From contig NZ_CP011071.1 in the NCBI RefSeq assembly GCF_000963865.1, forward strand, positions 310,001 to 374,000: a stretch of 64,000 nt of DNA, written 5' to 3'. This DNA is from Flagellimonas lutaonensis (GTDB lineage: Bacteria > Bacteroidota > Bacteroidia > Flavobacteriales > Flavobacteriaceae). Position numbers and translations under genes: made by a program. Shown piece after piece: positions 1-6,673 of the stretch; positions within the stretch are counted from its first letter, which is position 1, and every line of letters begins with the position of its first letter. Below the pieces are notes generated by a model. It had not been told where the DNA came from. It saw only the letters and a list, made by a program, of their open reading frames with translations, and searched no databases.

Positions 1-138
1 GTCAACAACATTGAACGGCACAAAGAGACCCTGGCCACCTGGAAAGCCAAATTGAAAAAGCTGAACGTGATGGAGAACAAGCTGAACAAAGAGGCCGAGG
101 ACGACGAAGATACGGCCGATAGTTCTGAGGAGGAGTAA
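1..138 (+). CDS. C-terminal end of an unidentified protein (partial)
   Basis: The first 45 codons of the window are open from base 1 and end in TAA at 136-138. The visible tail is highly charged: a Lys-rich segment (KLKKLNVMENKLNKE) that could form a helix or coiled coil, then an acidic terminus rich in Asp, Glu and Ser. Base 1 is inside the gene, so the start and any domain lie outside the window. No family is recognisable from this tail. No terminator hairpin is obvious in the 243 bases that follow. Confidence 0.6.
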   Translation, partial: VNNIERHKETLATWKAKLKKLNVMENKLNKEAEDDEDTADSSEEE

Positions 139-656
139 ACCTGCCTTTGGGCGAAAACCATCATCTTGAACAAACCTGAACAACGTCCAAATGCCACATG
201 CCATTCGGTTTTGATAGGATGCCCTAAAACCGAACAAGGGCTATAATTTATAGCTTCAATTCGTTAACTTCAAACTGAGAAACCATCAATGGCTAGATTT
301 GCCACGGCTGAAAATCCACCGATTTCCATCGCTGCCATAAATCATGGCTGTGGCCGTTGTAAGCAATTTTAGAACCACATTATGAAGTTCTTTAGAAGAA
401 TAAGACACAAGCTAATTTTGGACAATAAAAAAATTCAATACCTGAAGTATGCGTTAGGAGAAATCATACTGGTGGTAATAGGGATTTTGATTGCTCTACA
501 AATTAATAATTGGAATCAGTCTATTAAAGATAAAAATTCACTTAATGAATATTTGATAAAGATAAAATCTCACACAACTGAAGATATAGAACAGTTAGTT
601 GATTTAGCAAAGGGAAGAAAGCAAATTGCCGACCTCTGTAAAAAAGCACGTAACAG

Positions 657-763
657 TGAAGGCTTCCCTGTTTTTGAAGACTTCCCTGTTTTTGAAGACT
701 TACCCTTTTTGAAGGCTTCCCTGTTTTTGAAGGCTTCCCTGTTTTTGAAGGCTTCCCTGTTTT
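657..763 (+). repeat. Tandem array of 17-18 bp units identical or nearly identical to IS termini
   Basis: Six head-to-tail units lie directly against the left end of the IS element: 657-674, 675-692, 693-709, 710-727, 728-745 and 746-763. Four have the sequence TGAAGGCTTCCCTGTTTT, which is the outermost 18 bases of the right end of the IS. One (693-709) is the 17-base variant TGAAGACTTACCCTTTT, the form found at the left end of the IS (764-780). One (675-692) is a hybrid of the two. There is no spacer between units, so this is not CRISPR-like. Confidence 0.9.
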
Positions 764-788
764 TGAAGACTTACCCTTTTTCGTACAG
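764..788 (+). repeat. Left terminal inverted repeat of the IS3-family element
   Basis: Runs from TGAAGACTTACCC to CGTACAG. It matches the right end (1933-1958) except for two substitutions, an A in place of C/G near the middle and a one-base length difference. Confidence 0.85.
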
Positions 789-813
789 CGGTTAAATTAA
801 ACAAAATGTTTTT

Positions 814-1644
814 TCAAAGGGGCATGCCCCTTTGAAAAACCTCTAAAAATTCTTTCGGGCTGCTTCTTCCCAGAGACTTATGGGGATGGAACCGATTGTA
901 TTCCTCCCTGAAGCGTTCCGTTTCCATATTTACTTCCTCGATGTCCCTGAACAAATGGGCATCGAGTACATCTTCGCGATATGTCCGGTTGAACCTTTCG
1001 ATAAAACCGTTCTGGCTCGGCTTGCCCGGTTGTATGTATTTTATCTCGATATCCTCCACTTCGCAATAGTTGACAAAGACTCTGGATAGGAATTCGGGGC
1101 CGTTGTCCACTCTTATGGCCAAGGGCTTGCCATGGATCTCTATGGCCTCCCTTAGGTACTCCACCACCCTTATTCCGGGCATGGAGAAGTTTCCTTTCAT
1201 ACAAAGTGCCTCACGGTTGAAATCGTCCATCAGGTTGAACACCCTGAAGTTCCTTCCCGTTATCAGGCTGTCGGACATGAAGTCCGCGCTCCATACCTCC
1301 CTTGGGGCATCGGGTACCTCCAGCGGCTCCTTTATCCGCTTGGGCAATCGCTTCTTGGTCTTTCTCCTTAGTTGCATGCCCAAGAACCGGTAGACCCTCA
1401 GTACACGTTTACGGTTCCATTTATGGCCTTGCTTGCGCATGCGGTTATAGAGCCAGTCGAAGCCCCGGTTCGGCTTGGCCTCTGCAAGTTCCGTCAACTT
1501 GTCGATGACCTGCGTATCGTCACGACGGCTCCGATAGTACCACATCGAACGGCAAAGGCATACTATCGTACAAGCACGTGAAATGCTCAGCCCCTCTTCC
1601 TTTACGATGCCTTCCGCCAGTTCCCTGCGCCCGCAAGGCCTCAA
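814..1644 (-). CDS. IS3-family transposase OrfB (DDE integrase domain)
   Basis: This is the catalytic half of the transposase, with an rve-type DDE fold. An N-terminal helical region (HTH_21-like, RGFDWLYNRMRKQG) precedes the catalytic acidic residues: Asp in VWSADFMSDSL, Asp in IRVDNGPEF and Glu in FIERFNRTYRED. The C-terminal YNRFHPHKSLG motif is usual for the family. The frame lacks an ATG at its 5' end; its first possible start is TTG at 1644, which overlaps the stop of orfA. It is most likely made as an OrfAB fusion by -1 frameshifting at 1647-1653. The frame is intact, so the element may be active. Confidence 0.93.
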   Translation of the reverse strand: MRPCGRRELAEGIVKEEGLSISRACTIVCLCRSMWYYRSRRDDTQVIDKLTELAEAKPNRGFDWLYNRMRKQGHKWNRKRVLRVYRFLGMQLRRKTKKRLPKRIKEPLEVPDAPREVWSADFMSDSLITGRNFRVFNLMDDFNREALCMKGNFSMPGIRVVEYLREAIEIHGKPLAIRVDNGPEFLSRVFVNYCEVEDIEIKYIQPGKPSQNGFIERFNRTYREDVLDAHLFRDIEEVNMETERFREEYNRFHPHKSLGRSSPKEFLEVFQRGMPL

Positions 1645-1907
1645 AGCTTTTTTTCGATGATGTCCTTTAAAATCCTATGGTCAAGGCTCAGGTCTGCGTA
1701 CATCGCCTTGAGCCTCCTGTTTTCTTCCTGCAAAGACTTGAGCTCCTTGAGCTGTTGGGCGTCCATACCACCGTACTTGCGCTTCCAACTGTAAAAGGTG
1801 GCCGTGGTGATACCCTTGTCACGACAGATGTCGGTGACCTTCATTCCCGAATCGTACTGGTGGAGCATGGATACAATCTGTGCTTCCGTGAATCTGCTTT
1901 TCTTCAT
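1641..1907 (-). CDS. IS3-family transposase OrfA (helix-turn-helix protein)
   Basis: 88 residues with the HTH_Tnp_1 pattern: RFTEAQIVSMLHQYDSG, then the recognition helix region DICRDKGITTATFYSWKRKYGG, and a C-terminal leucine-zipper-like segment (LKELKSLQEENRRLKAMYADL). In IS3 elements OrfA binds the terminal inverted repeats, and alone it can limit transposition. It starts at ATG 1907, 51 bases inside the right end of the element, and ends in TGA at 1641 just after the slippery run. Confidence 0.93.
   Translation of the reverse strand: MKKSRFTEAQIVSMLHQYDSGMKVTDICRDKGITTATFYSWKRKYGGMDAQQLKELKSLQEENRRLKAMYADLSLDHRILKDIIEKKL
1647..1653 (-). promoter_or_regulatory. Programmed -1 ribosomal frameshift heptamer A_AAA_AAG (orfA to orfB)
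   Basis: On the minus strand the end of orfA reads GAA AAA AAG CTT TGA, so the heptamer A_AAA_AAG is in the correct phase. Slipping back one base enters the open frame of orfB and bypasses the TGA at 1641-1643. This is the standard way IS3 elements make the OrfAB transposase. Confidence 0.85.
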
Positions 1908-1932
1908 AAGCTAAAAATAATTGATTTTTAAA

Positions 1933-1958
1933 CTGTACGAAAAACAGGGAAGCCTTCA
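1933..1958 (-). repeat. Right terminal inverted repeat of the IS3-family element
   Basis: Read from outside inward: TGAAGGCTTCCCTG, then TTTTTCGTACAG. Its outer 18 bases are the unit found four times in the array at 657-763. Confidence 0.85.
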
Positions 1959-2125
1959 GAAACCGATCAAAAGAACCTCCCGACCGTTATGGCGGGCCTT
2001 TGAAAATGTTATCACAGGTTTTTGCACCACAAGAACAATTTTGGGCAATTTCAACATTAAAAATGATTTAATCGTATCTTAATCGAATAATGTTCGCATG
2101 GACATTCGACTAATTTTTAGAGTAC

Positions 2126-2509
2126 ATGAGAATTCATAGGGGATGCCTGTATTGTGGAAAGGAACTTACTGGCCGTACCGATAAGAAATACTGTAACCTG
2201 CACTGCAAGAGTGCCTATCAATACCAAAAGATAAAAGAGCAGCCCGAAAGGTTCTACAACAAAGTGGACAACCAACTGAGGCTGAACCGGAGGCTCTTGA
2301 AAGAGTACAATAAGGCGGGGAAATCGGTGATCAGGTCAGAGGTCCTGACAGGGCAAGGCTTCAATCCAAAATTCCACACCCATCACTGGAAGAACCAAAA
2401 AGGTGAAATCTATCATTTTGTCTATGAATACGGATTTTTGCAAAAGACCGAAAACCGAAAGGAAAAATATGTCTTGGTCACATGGCAAAAATATATGGAA
2501 AACAGATAG
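2126..2509 (+). CDS. Small zinc-finger protein, function unknown
   Basis: 127 residues. The N-terminus carries two cysteine pairs, CLYC at residues 7-10 and CNLHC about 15 residues later, a treble-clef or zinc-ribbon-like knuckle of the kind seen in many small uncharacterised Bacteroidota proteins (CGKEL...KKYCN.HCK). The rest is Lys/Arg- and aromatic-rich (KFHTHHWKNQKGEIYHFVYEYGFL) with no recognisable catalytic motif. It stands alone between the IS element and a decayed tRNA-like sequence, so its neighbours give no clue. A role in nucleic-acid binding is possible from the zinc knuckle and positive charge but is inference only. Confidence 0.65.
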   Translation: MRIHRGCLYCGKELTGRTDKKYCNLHCKSAYQYQKIKEQPERFYNKVDNQLRLNRRLLKEYNKAGKSVIRSEVLTGQGFNPKFHTHHWKNQKGEIYHFVYEYGFLQKTENRKEKYVLVTWQKYMENR

Positions 2510-2775
2510 TGATGCCTCTTGAGCGAGTGGGTTTAGTTGAATATCAATGACCTTTGGATGAAGCTTTCATTTAAAAAAGTCTTTAAAATCAATTGAAAGA
2601 CTTTACTGCTTATTAGATTATTAATTTAAATAACGAGTATTTTACTGTTTCTTGATCGCTTGACAACTGGATTCCGTATTTCCGAATCAGTAGGGTTTGA
2701 TATTTTATGATTAACTTTATTGCCTACGGAGTTCAAATTAAAATTTAGTTTGTAATTCGGTTAGCAGCAAAACAT

Positions 2776-2839
2776 TGGCAAGGCGAAATTCGGTAAACTT
2801 AGGGGTTAGCGTGTGGGGTTCGAATCCTGCCGCGATCAC
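2776..2839 (+). pseudogene. Decayed tRNA-Leu(UAG)-like sequence or tRNA-derived attachment-site remnant
   Basis: Pieces of a tRNA-Leu appear in order: a D-loop-like GGCGAAATTCGGTA, an anticodon-loop-like ACTTAGG (anticodon TAG), and a T-arm-like GGGTTCGAATCCTGCC followed by CGCGATCAC as the 3' acceptor strand. The 3' half of the D stem, the 5' anticodon stem and a matching 5' acceptor strand are missing, and the T stem has mismatches, so this is not a functional tRNA. Short tRNA 3' ends of this kind are commonly left by integrating elements. The identification rests on motif matching by eye. Confidence 0.4.
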
Positions 2840-2861
2840 GAACAAATCAACAAAAGTTGAA

Positions 2862-2897
2862 AACAAAGCAGGCTACAAAATGTAGCTTGCTTTTGTT
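2862..2897. terminator. Terminator-like hairpin, probably bidirectional
   Basis: AACAAAGCAGGCTACA pairs with TGTAGCTTGCTTTTGTT around a short loop, followed by TTTTT on the plus strand. On the minus strand it lies 57 bases past the stop of the acyltransferase gene, so it may end the kdsB operon. Confidence 0.6.
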
Positions 2898-2953
2898 TTT
2901 TAGGGAACTACCAAAAAGAACGAAAAAACAAAGCCAAAGGCACTGAAGAAAAC

Positions 2954-3493
2954 CTAAAAGCTGAGTTCGGGCACTTTGCCCTTTACACCTTTGAAAAAAT
3001 TATGAACCGTTCGAAAGTCTTGTTCCATATCAGCGGTAGCATGGTACGGTTCTGATATCTTTACCTGTTTTTTGCCAAAATCGAAGGCAACCATTACAAT
3101 GGGCACCTCTGCCTTTTTGGCTATGAAATAGAATCCGGTTTTCAATTGATCTACCTTTTGCCGGGTACCTTCAGGGGCCAGTGCCAACCGAAAGACCTCT
3201 CGCCCGTTGAATACGTTCACGATGGCATCTACCAAATTATTGTTTTTGCCGCGGTCGACCGGGGTACCACCCGTCCATCTAAAAAACCATCCGAACGGGG
3301 GCTTAAAAAGACTTTTCTTGCCTATGTAATGGATTTCTTTGTTCACAACTTTTCTTACCAGCAGGCCCAGAAAAAAGTCGAGCCAGTGGGTATGGGGCAC
3401 CACTATGACCACACATTTATCCACATCGGGAAACGTACCGACCAACTTCCACCCCATTAGTTTGAAGTAAATGAATTTGGCTATGCTGTGCAT
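2954..3493 (-). CDS. 1-acyl-sn-glycerol-3-phosphate acyltransferase-like protein (PlsC family)
   Basis: A 179-residue acyltransferase of the PlsC/LPLAT family, which transfers fatty acyl chains to a (lyso)phospholipid or similar acceptor at the inner membrane. The catalytic HX4D motif is HTHWLD at residues 34-39, and the substrate-binding motif APEGTR is at 106-111. The middle motif (PFGWFFRWTGGTPVDR) is also present. It is shorter than canonical PlsC (about 240), with no separate N-terminal membrane helix, a form common in Bacteroidota. It is the last gene of the helicase-DUF4126-kdsB-HAD-dehydrogenase operon, 19 bases after the dehydrogenase. A role in membrane lipid or lipid A acylation fits the neighbours, but the acceptor is unknown. 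Confidence 0.8.
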   Translation of the reverse strand: MHSIAKFIYFKLMGWKLVGTFPDVDKCVVIVVPHTHWLDFFLGLLVRKVVNKEIHYIGKKSLFKPPFGWFFRWTGGTPVDRGKNNNLVDAIVNVFNGREVFRLALAPEGTRQKVDQLKTGFYFIAKKAEVPIVMVAFDFGKKQVKISEPYHATADMEQDFRTVHNFFKGVKGKVPELSF

Positions 3494-3512
3494 GGCTTTG
3501 GATTTAAAAACC

Positions 3513-4640
3513 TTAGATTTTCTCGTAAATCGACCTTAGTTTTTTGGGGCCGATAACTTTTTTCCAATCCCTGCCCAAGGCATTTTCCCATAATGCCTCC
3601 ATGCCCAAGGCCACGGTGATCATGGTGTTAAAGTCCTCCTTAGAAAGATTTGCGCAGACCCCTTTCGGCAATTTGATTTGATGTTTTTTTAGCATTTGGT
3701 TGAACATCTGTACGCCTTCTGGATAAAACTCCTCTAAATGTTGAAATACCAAGCAGTTGCCGATACCGTGTTTGACCCCCAATAAATAGGAAAGACCATA
3801 GCTCAACGCATGTGCAATACCCACCTGCGAATAGGCAATGCTCATGCCCCCGTGCCACGAGGCCATCATCAACTTATCCTGTGCCTCTTCTTCGGACAAA
3901 TCTTTTAAAAAGACTTCTTTGCAAAGGGTCAGCGCCGTATCGCCATAACTCTGACTAAACGCATTCAAATATGTACCGTTCAACGACTCCACACAGTGTA
4001 TAAAGCAGTCCATACCCGTGTAGAACCATTGGTCTTTCGGCACAGTGGCCACCAATTCTGGGTCTAGCACCACTTGATCAAAGACCGTGTAATCTGAGTT
4101 GATGCCCAGCTTTTTTTCTGGCCCCAATAAAACCGTTGTTCGCGACACCTCGGCCCCGGTGCCACTGATTGTGGGCACACCAACATGGTAGACCGCTGGT
4201 TTTTCTACCAAATCCCAGCCTTGATAGCGTTCGGCCTTGCCAGTGTTGTTCAGCATTATGGCGACCGCCTTTGCCAGATCCAGCAGCGTGCCCCCGCCAA
4301 TGCCTATGATGCCCGATGGCGGTTCATCAAAGGTTTCCCTCAGCTGGGCCACCAGCGCATCGACCTGATCGGTCTTGGGTTCTTCATCAGCCGATACAAA
4401 GATTATTTGGTCATTGAACAACAATGGAATTCGACCTTGCAACTCTTTGCCCTCAAAAAAGTCGTCCACCAAAAAAATCATGGGGGCATCAGAATTGCGG
4501 CGCTTGGGCAATAAAATATCGGCCAATTGGTCAAAACTGCCACGGCCATAGACTACCCTTGGCACCATTGGAAAATTCCTATACCCAAGTTTCCTGTCCT
4601 TCATCAAGATTTGATTCTTCAATTTATTCGCTTGTCCCAT
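3513..4640 (-). CDS. Iron-dependent alcohol dehydrogenase family protein, candidate Kdo 8-oxidase (KdnB-like)
   Basis: 375 residues of the iron-containing (group III) alcohol dehydrogenase family. The N-terminus reads PRVVYGRGSFDQL; the dinucleotide-binding segment is GIIGIGGGTLLDLAKA; the metal ligands are the Asp and His of GMDCFIHCVES and the two His of GIAHALSYGLSYLLGVKHG. In Shewanella, the family member KdnB oxidises C8 of Kdo, and KdnA then transaminates it to 8-amino-Kdo before KdsB activates the sugar. Here the gene sits in one operon with kdsB, sharing one base with the HAD gene (TGATG) between them. That makes a KdnB-like role the leading hypothesis, although no KdnA-type aminotransferase is in the window. 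A general aldehyde or alcohol dehydrogenase is the alternative. Confidence 0.75.
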   Translation of the reverse strand: MGQANKLKNQILMKDRKLGYRNFPMVPRVVYGRGSFDQLADILLPKRRNSDAPMIFLVDDFFEGKELQGRIPLLFNDQIIFVSADEEPKTDQVDALVAQLRETFDEPPSGIIGIGGGTLLDLAKAVAIMLNNTGKAERYQGWDLVEKPAVYHVGVPTISGTGAEVSRTTVLLGPEKKLGINSDYTVFDQVVLDPELVATVPKDQWFYTGMDCFIHCVESLNGTYLNAFSQSYGDTALTLCKEVFLKDLSEEEAQDKLMMASWHGGMSIAYSQVGIAHALSYGLSYLLGVKHGIGNCLVFQHLEEFYPEGVQMFNQMLKKHQIKLPKGVCANLSKEDFNTMITVALGMEALWENALGRDWKKVIGPKKLRSIYEKI

Positions 4641-5344
4641 CAGTGTTTCAAGTACTTCAAAATATCGACAATATTGTTCAATTTCAGGTGATGGTTAACT
4701 CGTTCTTCTTCAGAGACCAATTCGTGTACCCATGTGGTGTGAAAAGGAATATGCACTGCCTGGGCCCCGATGTTCAATATGGGCAATATATCTGATTTCA
4801 ATGAGTTTCCAATCATCAAAAATTTGTCATGTGCAATGTTCAAATGATCTAAAAGGTTCTCATAATTTTCTTCTTTCTTGTCGCTTAGCACCTCTACATG
4901 ATGAAAATATTTTGAAAGACCCGAACGTTTCAACTTTCTTTCTTGATCGAGCAGGTCTCCCTTGGTCAAAACGATCAGCCGATAATGGCCCGCAAGCTTT
5001 TGTAGGACCTCCTCTACCCCATCGAGCAATTCTACCGGACGGGAAATCATATCTTTACCTAGATGCAAGATTTTTGAAATGGTTTCTTGCGGAACGGTAT
5101 TGTTTGAAAGATCCAACGCGCATTCGACCATTGAGAGCATGAATCCTTTGATGCCATACCCGTACAGCTCAAGGTTTTTCATTTCTACCTTGAACAGTTC
5201 TTGGTCGATCTTGTTCTTGGTCTCATACCTCTCTAACAGTTCAGCGAAGCGTTCTTCTGCCTCCCTGAAGTAGGTTTCATTCACCCAAAGGGTGTCATCG
5301 GCATCAAAGCCGATTACCGTAATGTTGTCAAAATTCACTTCCAT
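4640..5344 (-). CDS. HAD-superfamily hydrolase
   Basis: 234 residues with the HAD phosphatase motifs: motif I FDADDTLW (nucleophile Asp14 and acid/base Asp16), motif II VLTKGD, and a motif III/IV region [18 protein letters not shown]. The helical cap after motif I is of the subclass I type seen in YjjG/phosphoglycolate-phosphatase-like proteins. It lies between kdsB (10-bp overlap) and the KdnB-like dehydrogenase (1-bp overlap), so the three are almost certainly co-translated. A sugar-phosphate phosphatase in Kdo metabolism is plausible, but at 234 residues with a cap it is not the small capless KdsC type (about 170-190), so the substrate is left open. Confidence 0.82.
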   Translation of the reverse strand: MEVNFDNITVIGFDADDTLWVNETYFREAEERFAELLERYETKNKIDQELFKVEMKNLELYGYGIKGFMLSMVECALDLSNNTVPQETISKILHLGKDMISRPVELLDGVEEVLQKLAGHYRLIVLTKGDLLDQERKLKRSGLSKYFHHVEVLSDKKEENYENLLDHLNIAHDKFLMIGNSLKSDILPILNIGAQAVHIPFHTTWVHELVSEEERVNHHLKLNNIVDILKYLKH

Positions 5345-6063
5345 ACTTTTCTGGCCCTTTCAAGGTCTTCGGGTGTATCGATCTCAATGCCGGTCACTTC
5401 GGTCTCGACCATTCTAATCTTCTTTCCATGTTCCAAAAATCTTATGGCTTCAATTTTTTCGCTGGCCTCTAAGGGCGATATGGGCATTTGCCGAAAATCT
5501 AACAAAGCCCTCTTGCGAAAGGCGTAGATACCCTTGTGCTTGTAATAGATGGCCTTGTTTTCTTTATCTCTTGGATACGGAATTGGCGACCGTGAGAAAT
5601 AGAGGGCAAAATTGCGGTGGTCGACGATGACCTTGACCGTATTGGGGTTGGCAATCTCATCCCAATCTTGAATAGGTGTCATCAAAGATGCCAAATCAAT
5701 TTCTTCATCGGTATCATCCTTAAAGACCTCAATGACCTTTTGAAGGCTCTGCTTTTCAGTGAAGGGTTCATCGCCCTGTACGTTCACCACGATGTCGACA
5801 TCAAGTGTCTCTACCGCTTCAGCAATGCGGTCGCTTCCACTTTCGTGTGCCTTTTGGCTCATTATTGCCTTACCACCGCTAGCTGTGATAAGGTCGAAGA
5901 TCGTATCGCTATCGGTCACCACGTACACCTCGTCAAAAAGGCCGGTTTCAACGGTGGCCTCATATGTTCGCTGAATGACTGGTTTGCCTGCAAGATCTTG
6001 CATCAATTTGGCAGGAAATCTCGATGCTTGGTACCGGGCGGGTATCATTGAAATAATCTTCAC
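5335..6063 (-). CDS. kdsB: 3-deoxy-manno-octulosonate cytidylyltransferase (CMP-Kdo synthetase)
   Basis: 242 residues, the usual length for KdsB. It activates Kdo with CTP to CMP-Kdo for lipopolysaccharide inner-core synthesis in the cytoplasm. The N-terminal nucleotide-binding motif is [15 protein letters not shown]; further family signatures are [16 protein letters not shown], the central [11 protein letters not shown], and HKGIYAFRK near residue 180. The only suitable start is GTG at 6063. It begins 11 bases after the DUF4126 stop and overlaps the HAD gene by 10 bases. With the KdnB-like dehydrogenase two genes downstream, its true substrate may be 8-amino-Kdo, as for Shewanella KdsB; this is inference. 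Confidence 0.95.
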   Translation of the reverse strand: MKIISMIPARYQASRFPAKLMQDLAGKPVIQRTYEATVETGLFDEVYVVTDSDTIFDLITASGGKAIMSQKAHESGSDRIAEAVETLDVDIVVNVQGDEPFTEKQSLQKVIEVFKDDTDEEIDLASLMTPIQDWDEIANPNTVKVIVDHRNFALYFSRSPIPYPRDKENKAIYYKHKGIYAFRKRALLDFRQMPISPLEASEKIEAIRFLEHGKKIRMVETEVTGIEIDTPEDLERARKVWK

Positions 6064-6074
6064 AAGGGCTTTTT

Positions 6075-6647
6075 TTAGGATTTGTTTTTTCTAGGGCGCA
6101 ATTTTCGGTAAATACTGAAAATAAAAGCCAAAATGACCACTACCAAAAAAGCGGCCACCATCGGGGCAAAGATAGAAGCTGTAGAAACTACCATGGCCGT
6201 GCCTGTTTCAACCGTTGAAACCACCGGGTTGGCAACGCCTCCCGTAGTTGCTGTGGAAGTTAAACGTCCGGCTGCGTTGGCCCCCTTTATTGCCGTGGCC
6301 GTACCACCCCCGGCTATTATGGCCAACGACCAAGTGACCACTGGATCCAAATCAGCTATGGTAGAGACCATTACTGCGGTTCCGGCGATGGCCGCCAAAG
6401 GAATGGCGATAGTATCAAGGGCATTATCGACCCACGGAATGAAGTAGGCAAAAATCTCGACCAAAGTGGCCACCCCAAGTGTAAGCACAGCGGCCAGACT
6501 GCCGATCCACGCCCAATTTTCATTGAGCTCCCAAACACCAAAATAAGCGGCCAAGCTTAGGGTGAAGAGTGGCAAGAAGACCCGGAATCCGGTCGATGCG
6601 GCCAACCCTATCCCCAAAAAAATACTTAATATGGTCTCTTGCGTCAT
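6075..6647 (-). CDS. DUF4126 family membrane protein
   Basis: 190 residues with about five hydrophobic segments and the DUF4126 start [17 protein letters not shown]. It continues with [19 protein letters not shown], then a Gly/Ala/Thr-rich stretch ([17 protein letters not shown]) and a final helix before a basic tail ([10 protein letters not shown]). This is an inner-membrane protein of unknown function. It lies 26 bases after the helicase gene and 11 bases before kdsB in the same operon, so an envelope role is possible, but nothing in the sequence points to a substrate. Confidence 0.85.
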   Translation of the reverse strand: MTQETILSIFLGIGLAASTGFRVFLPLFTLSLAAYFGVWELNENWAWIGSLAAVLTLGVATLVEIFAYFIPWVDNALDTIAIPLAAIAGTAVMVSTIADLDPVVTWSLAIIAGGGTATAIKGANAAGRLTSTATTGGVANPVVSTVETGTAMVVSTASIFAPMVAAFLVVVILAFIFSIYRKLRPRKNKS

Positions 6648-6673
6648 TTAAAGTCACTTTTCACGAAAATAGG

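Larger units (their letters stand above)
382..795 (+). pseudogene. DUF6090-family membrane protein, truncated by repeat array and IS element
   Basis: The first ~92 codons (382-656) give the typical start of the Flavobacteriia DUF6090 family: a basic N-terminus (MKFFRRIRHKL), then one transmembrane helix at about residues 28-42 (IILVVIGILIALQI), followed by NNWNQ. Complete family members are usually more than 200 residues. Here the authentic sequence stops at 656 and the frame runs into an 18-bp tandem array that happens to be in frame, adding Leu-Lys-Ala-Ser-Leu-Phe repeats. It ends at a stop just inside the IS3-family element. I see no continuation of DUF6090 sequence beyond the right end of the element. 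A membrane-anchored stub could still be made, but the gene is best treated as disrupted. Confidence 0.75.
764..1958 (-). mobile_element. IS3-family insertion sequence (IS407-group-like), 1195 bp
   Basis: The element is bounded by imperfect inverted repeats that begin with TGA: TGAAGACTTACCC at the left (764) and, read from the right end at 1958, TGAAGGCTTCCCTG. Both continue into TTTTTCGTACAG. It carries orfA and orfB on the minus strand, overlapping in the -1 frame arrangement usual for IS3. No target duplication is seen: the four bases outside the right end (GAAA) match neither those before the array (ACAG) nor those before base 764 (TTTT). The left flank has therefore probably been rearranged since insertion. 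The OrfB sequence resembles the IS407 group. Confidence 0.92.
2510..2953. other. 444-bp gene-free region at the edge of the accessory segment
   Basis: No credible gene is visible. It contains a small hairpin (AAAGTCTTT at 2576-2584 paired with AAAGACTTT at 2596-2604, without a clear U-run), an AT-rich stretch, the tRNA-Leu-like remnant at 2776-2839 and a terminator-like hairpin at 2862-2897. Confidence 0.6.

Noticed and set aside
657-763. CRISPR-like repeat array
   Set aside because: The units are contiguous 17-18 bp copies of the IS ends with no spacers, and no cas genes are in the window.
878-1204. Second open frame within the IS transposase gene (minus strand)
   Set aside because: It is a shadow in another frame of orfB with no known motif.
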